Shown one piece after another: positions 62,698 to 64,000 of a DNA stretch of 64,000 nucleotides. A program made the position numbers and the translations under genes. The DNA comes from Antribacter soli (GTDB lineage Bacteria > Actinomycetota > Actinomycetes > Actinomycetales > Cellulomonadaceae). Positions within the stretch are counted from its first letter, which is position 1. The number at the start of each line of letters is the position of its first letter. The notes beneath the pieces were generated by a model. The model was not told the origin of the DNA, did no database searches, and saw only the letters and a program-made list of their open reading frames with translations. The stretch lies in NCBI RefSeq assembly GCF_021568775.1, contig NZ_JAKGSG010000033.1:30242-94241 (forward strand). The letters are read 5' to 3'.

Positions 62698-64000
62698 GTG
62701 CTGAGCCCGTCACTCGCCCAGGAGATCGCCGGGGACACCTCCGCGGTGATCGGCTTCAACGTGCTGATCACCGATGCGGACGGCGTGGTCATCGGCAGCG
62801 GCGACGGCAGCCGGGTCGGGAGCTTCCACGAGGCGTCCGTCGAGGTCATCCGCACGAGGGAGCCCGCCGCCCACAGCGCGTCACAGGCTCAGCAGCTGCG
62901 CGGGGTGCGCCCCGGGATCACCCTGCCGGTGGTCATGGAGGGCCAGGCAGTGGGGACCGTCGGGATCACCGGCCCGCCCGCCCAGGTACGTCGCTTCGGG
63001 CTTCTGGTCAAGCGCCAGACGGAGATCCTGCTCCGCGAGTCGGTCATGCTGCGCTCCCGCCTGCTCGCCGAGCGAGCCGCCGAGAAGCTGCTCTCCGACA
63101 TCGCCTCCTACGACCCCCACGTCGTGGAAGGCGAGTTCGTGGCGTTCCGGGCAGCCGAGCTGGGCTTCGACATACGTCTGCGACGGGTTGCGGTGGCCTT
63201 CGAGGTGACCGTGCCCGAGGGCGCCAACCGCCGCCACGGCGGTCCCGGCCGGGACATGGTGCTGGCCCGCTCGGAGCTGCTCCGCACCGTCCGCGAAGTC
63301 TTCGCGGGCGCCCAGGACATCGTCGCGAGCTCGGCTCCCGGACGGATCGGCGTGCTCCACCGGCTCCCGGCCGGCCGGCCGGTGACCTCCGTGGTGAGCG
63401 ACTGCCGGCGGGTCTCCGATGTCATCGCCGCTCAGGACGGTCTCTCCACCCGCGTGGGGATCGGTGAGCCGGCCGACTCGGTGGCCGGCCTGCACGAGTC
63501 CTACCAGGACTCGTGCGACGCGCTCCGGCTGGGGGCTCGCCTGGCGGGGAGTCCCGCCGTCCACCTCATCGCCGACCTGCGGGTCCACCAGGTCCTCGCG
63601 GCGCTGGGCCAGCCCGCCCGCACCCGCCTGATCGACCTCACCGCGGCGGCCCTGCGCACCCACCCGGACTGGCCGGTGCTTCGCGACACGATCGCCGCCT
63701 GGTGCGAGAGCGGGTTCAACCTCGTGCGGGCGTCCGCGGCGCTGCACATCCACCGCAACACCCTCGTCTACCGGATGAGCAAGATCGAGCAGGTCACCGG
63801 GCGCCCGCTCCGCGACCACCGGACCACCATGGCGCTGTACCTCGCCTGCCTGGCCGACCGGCTCGACGGCGAGGGAGCGACGGGTCGTGCTGACCCAATG
63901 TGGGCCGGGGGGGGGGGGGCCCGGGGGGGGGGGGGGCGGGCCCGGGGGGGGCCTGCGTGGGGCGGGTGGGGGGGGGGGCCCGGGGGTTGGGGCTCACCCC
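62698..64000 (+). CDS. CdaR/PucR-type regulator, open at the right edge
   Basis: Starts with GTG at 62698, with GGGAGG upstream. Residues ~1-130 (SPSLAQEIAGDTSAVIGFNV, ITDADGVVIGSGD, LPVVMEGQAVGTVGITGPP) are the sugar-diacid recognition domain of CdaR. A central GGDEF-like region follows, and NLVRASAALHIHRNTLVYRM (near residue 345) is the PucR-type helix-turn-helix. The usual length is about 390 residues; after ~63893 the frame enters a G-only tract without a stop, so the C-terminus is unreliable. It may control the divergent ABC operon or the aldarate genes. Confidence 0.82.
   Translation, partial: MLSPSLAQEIAGDTSAVIGFNVLITDADGVVIGSGDGSRVGSFHEASVEVIRTREPAAHSASQAQQLRGVRPGITLPVVMEGQAVGTVGITGPPAQVRRFGLLVKRQTEILLRESVMLRSRLLAERAAEKLLSDIASYDPHVVEGEFVAFRAAELGFDIRLRRVAVAFEVTVPEGANRRHGGPGRDMVLARSELLRTVREVFAGAQDIVASSAPGRIGVLHRLPAGRPVTSVVSDCRRVSDVIAAQDGLSTRVGIGEPADSVAGLHESYQDSCDALRLGARLAGSPAVHLIADLRVHQVLAALGQPARTRLIDLTAAALRTHPDWPVLRDTIAAWCESGFNLVRASAALHIHRNTLVYRMSKIEQVTGRPLRDHRTTMALYLACLADRLDGEGATGRADPMWAGGGGARGGGGRARGGPAWGGWGGGPGGWGSP
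63897..64000. repeat. G-rich homopolymer tract at the window end
   Basis: About 100 bases of long G runs with few interruptions follow the CdaR-like coding region. It resembles low-quality contig-end sequence and matches the style of the tract at 29464-29523. Not interpreted as biology. Confidence 0.8.

Overview
This is a chromosomal stretch of a very GC-rich Gram-positive actinobacterium. Codons end mostly in G or C, GTG and TTG starts are common, and several mRNAs look leaderless. Gene content (mycothiol-type enzymes, mycoredoxin-like protein, Ku/three-domain LigD, cysteine-free ribosomal paralogues, single-chain PntA) suggests Micrococcales, plausibly near Cellulosimicrobium, Isoptericola or Cellulomonas. 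That placement is inference. No rRNA, tRNA, CRISPR array, prophage or intact transposon was seen. The last ~100 bases are almost pure G/C, which looks like a contig end or bad sequence.

Layout. 1-8.3 kb is housekeeping: an ATP-grasp fragment, a phosphotransferase, a lone MazF-type protein, rpsT, the operon comEA-comEC-holA, and degV. 8.3-12.2 kb is a compact zinc-limitation island: five zinc-independent ribosomal protein genes in two operons (rpmE2-rpmG and rpmB-rpsN-rpmJ), an ATP-grasp ligase and a CobW-like protein, with four near-identical 15-bp Zur-type palindromes at their starts. 12.2-18.5 kb has a pectin esterase with LacI-type operators, a YibE/F membrane protein, and leuS preceded by a leader-peptide attenuator. 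18.5-28.3 kb has VKOR, an MFS exporter, an MntR-like regulator, a phosphoesterase, and the end-joining pair ku/ligD. 28.3-33.8 kb is the most disturbed part: hairpin repeats, an AbiEi-like gene between inverted copies of a 49-bp sequence, a G/C-only tract and two gene fragments. 33.8-49.3 kb is ordinary metabolism: pyridoxamine oxidase-like, mycothiol-dependent isomerase, mqo, cupin, LLM oxidoreductase, ketopantoate reductase, bioY, pntAB, lipid kinase, and others.

49.3-58.6 kb is a complete aldarate catabolic locus. A tripartite transporter (tctCBA), a LysR regulator, glucarate dehydratase, talarate/galactarate dehydratase, 5-dehydro-4-deoxyglucarate dehydratase and 2-oxoglutarate semialdehyde dehydrogenase together would convert D-glucarate and galactarate to 2-oxoglutarate. 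Three promoters in it share one architecture: GATGC-N7-GTATC, 19 bp, TTGGAC, 19 bp, TAGG(G/C)T. This strongly suggests one LysR regulon. 58.7-64 kb carries an FAD amine oxidoreductase, a polar amino-acid ABC transporter and a CdaR/PucR-type regulator that stays open at the right edge.

The best leads for new biology are the ATP-grasp enzyme and P-loop-less CobW protein in the Zur-type island, the leuS attenuator, the three-promoter LysR architecture, and the AbiEi-like gene bracketed by inverted repeats.
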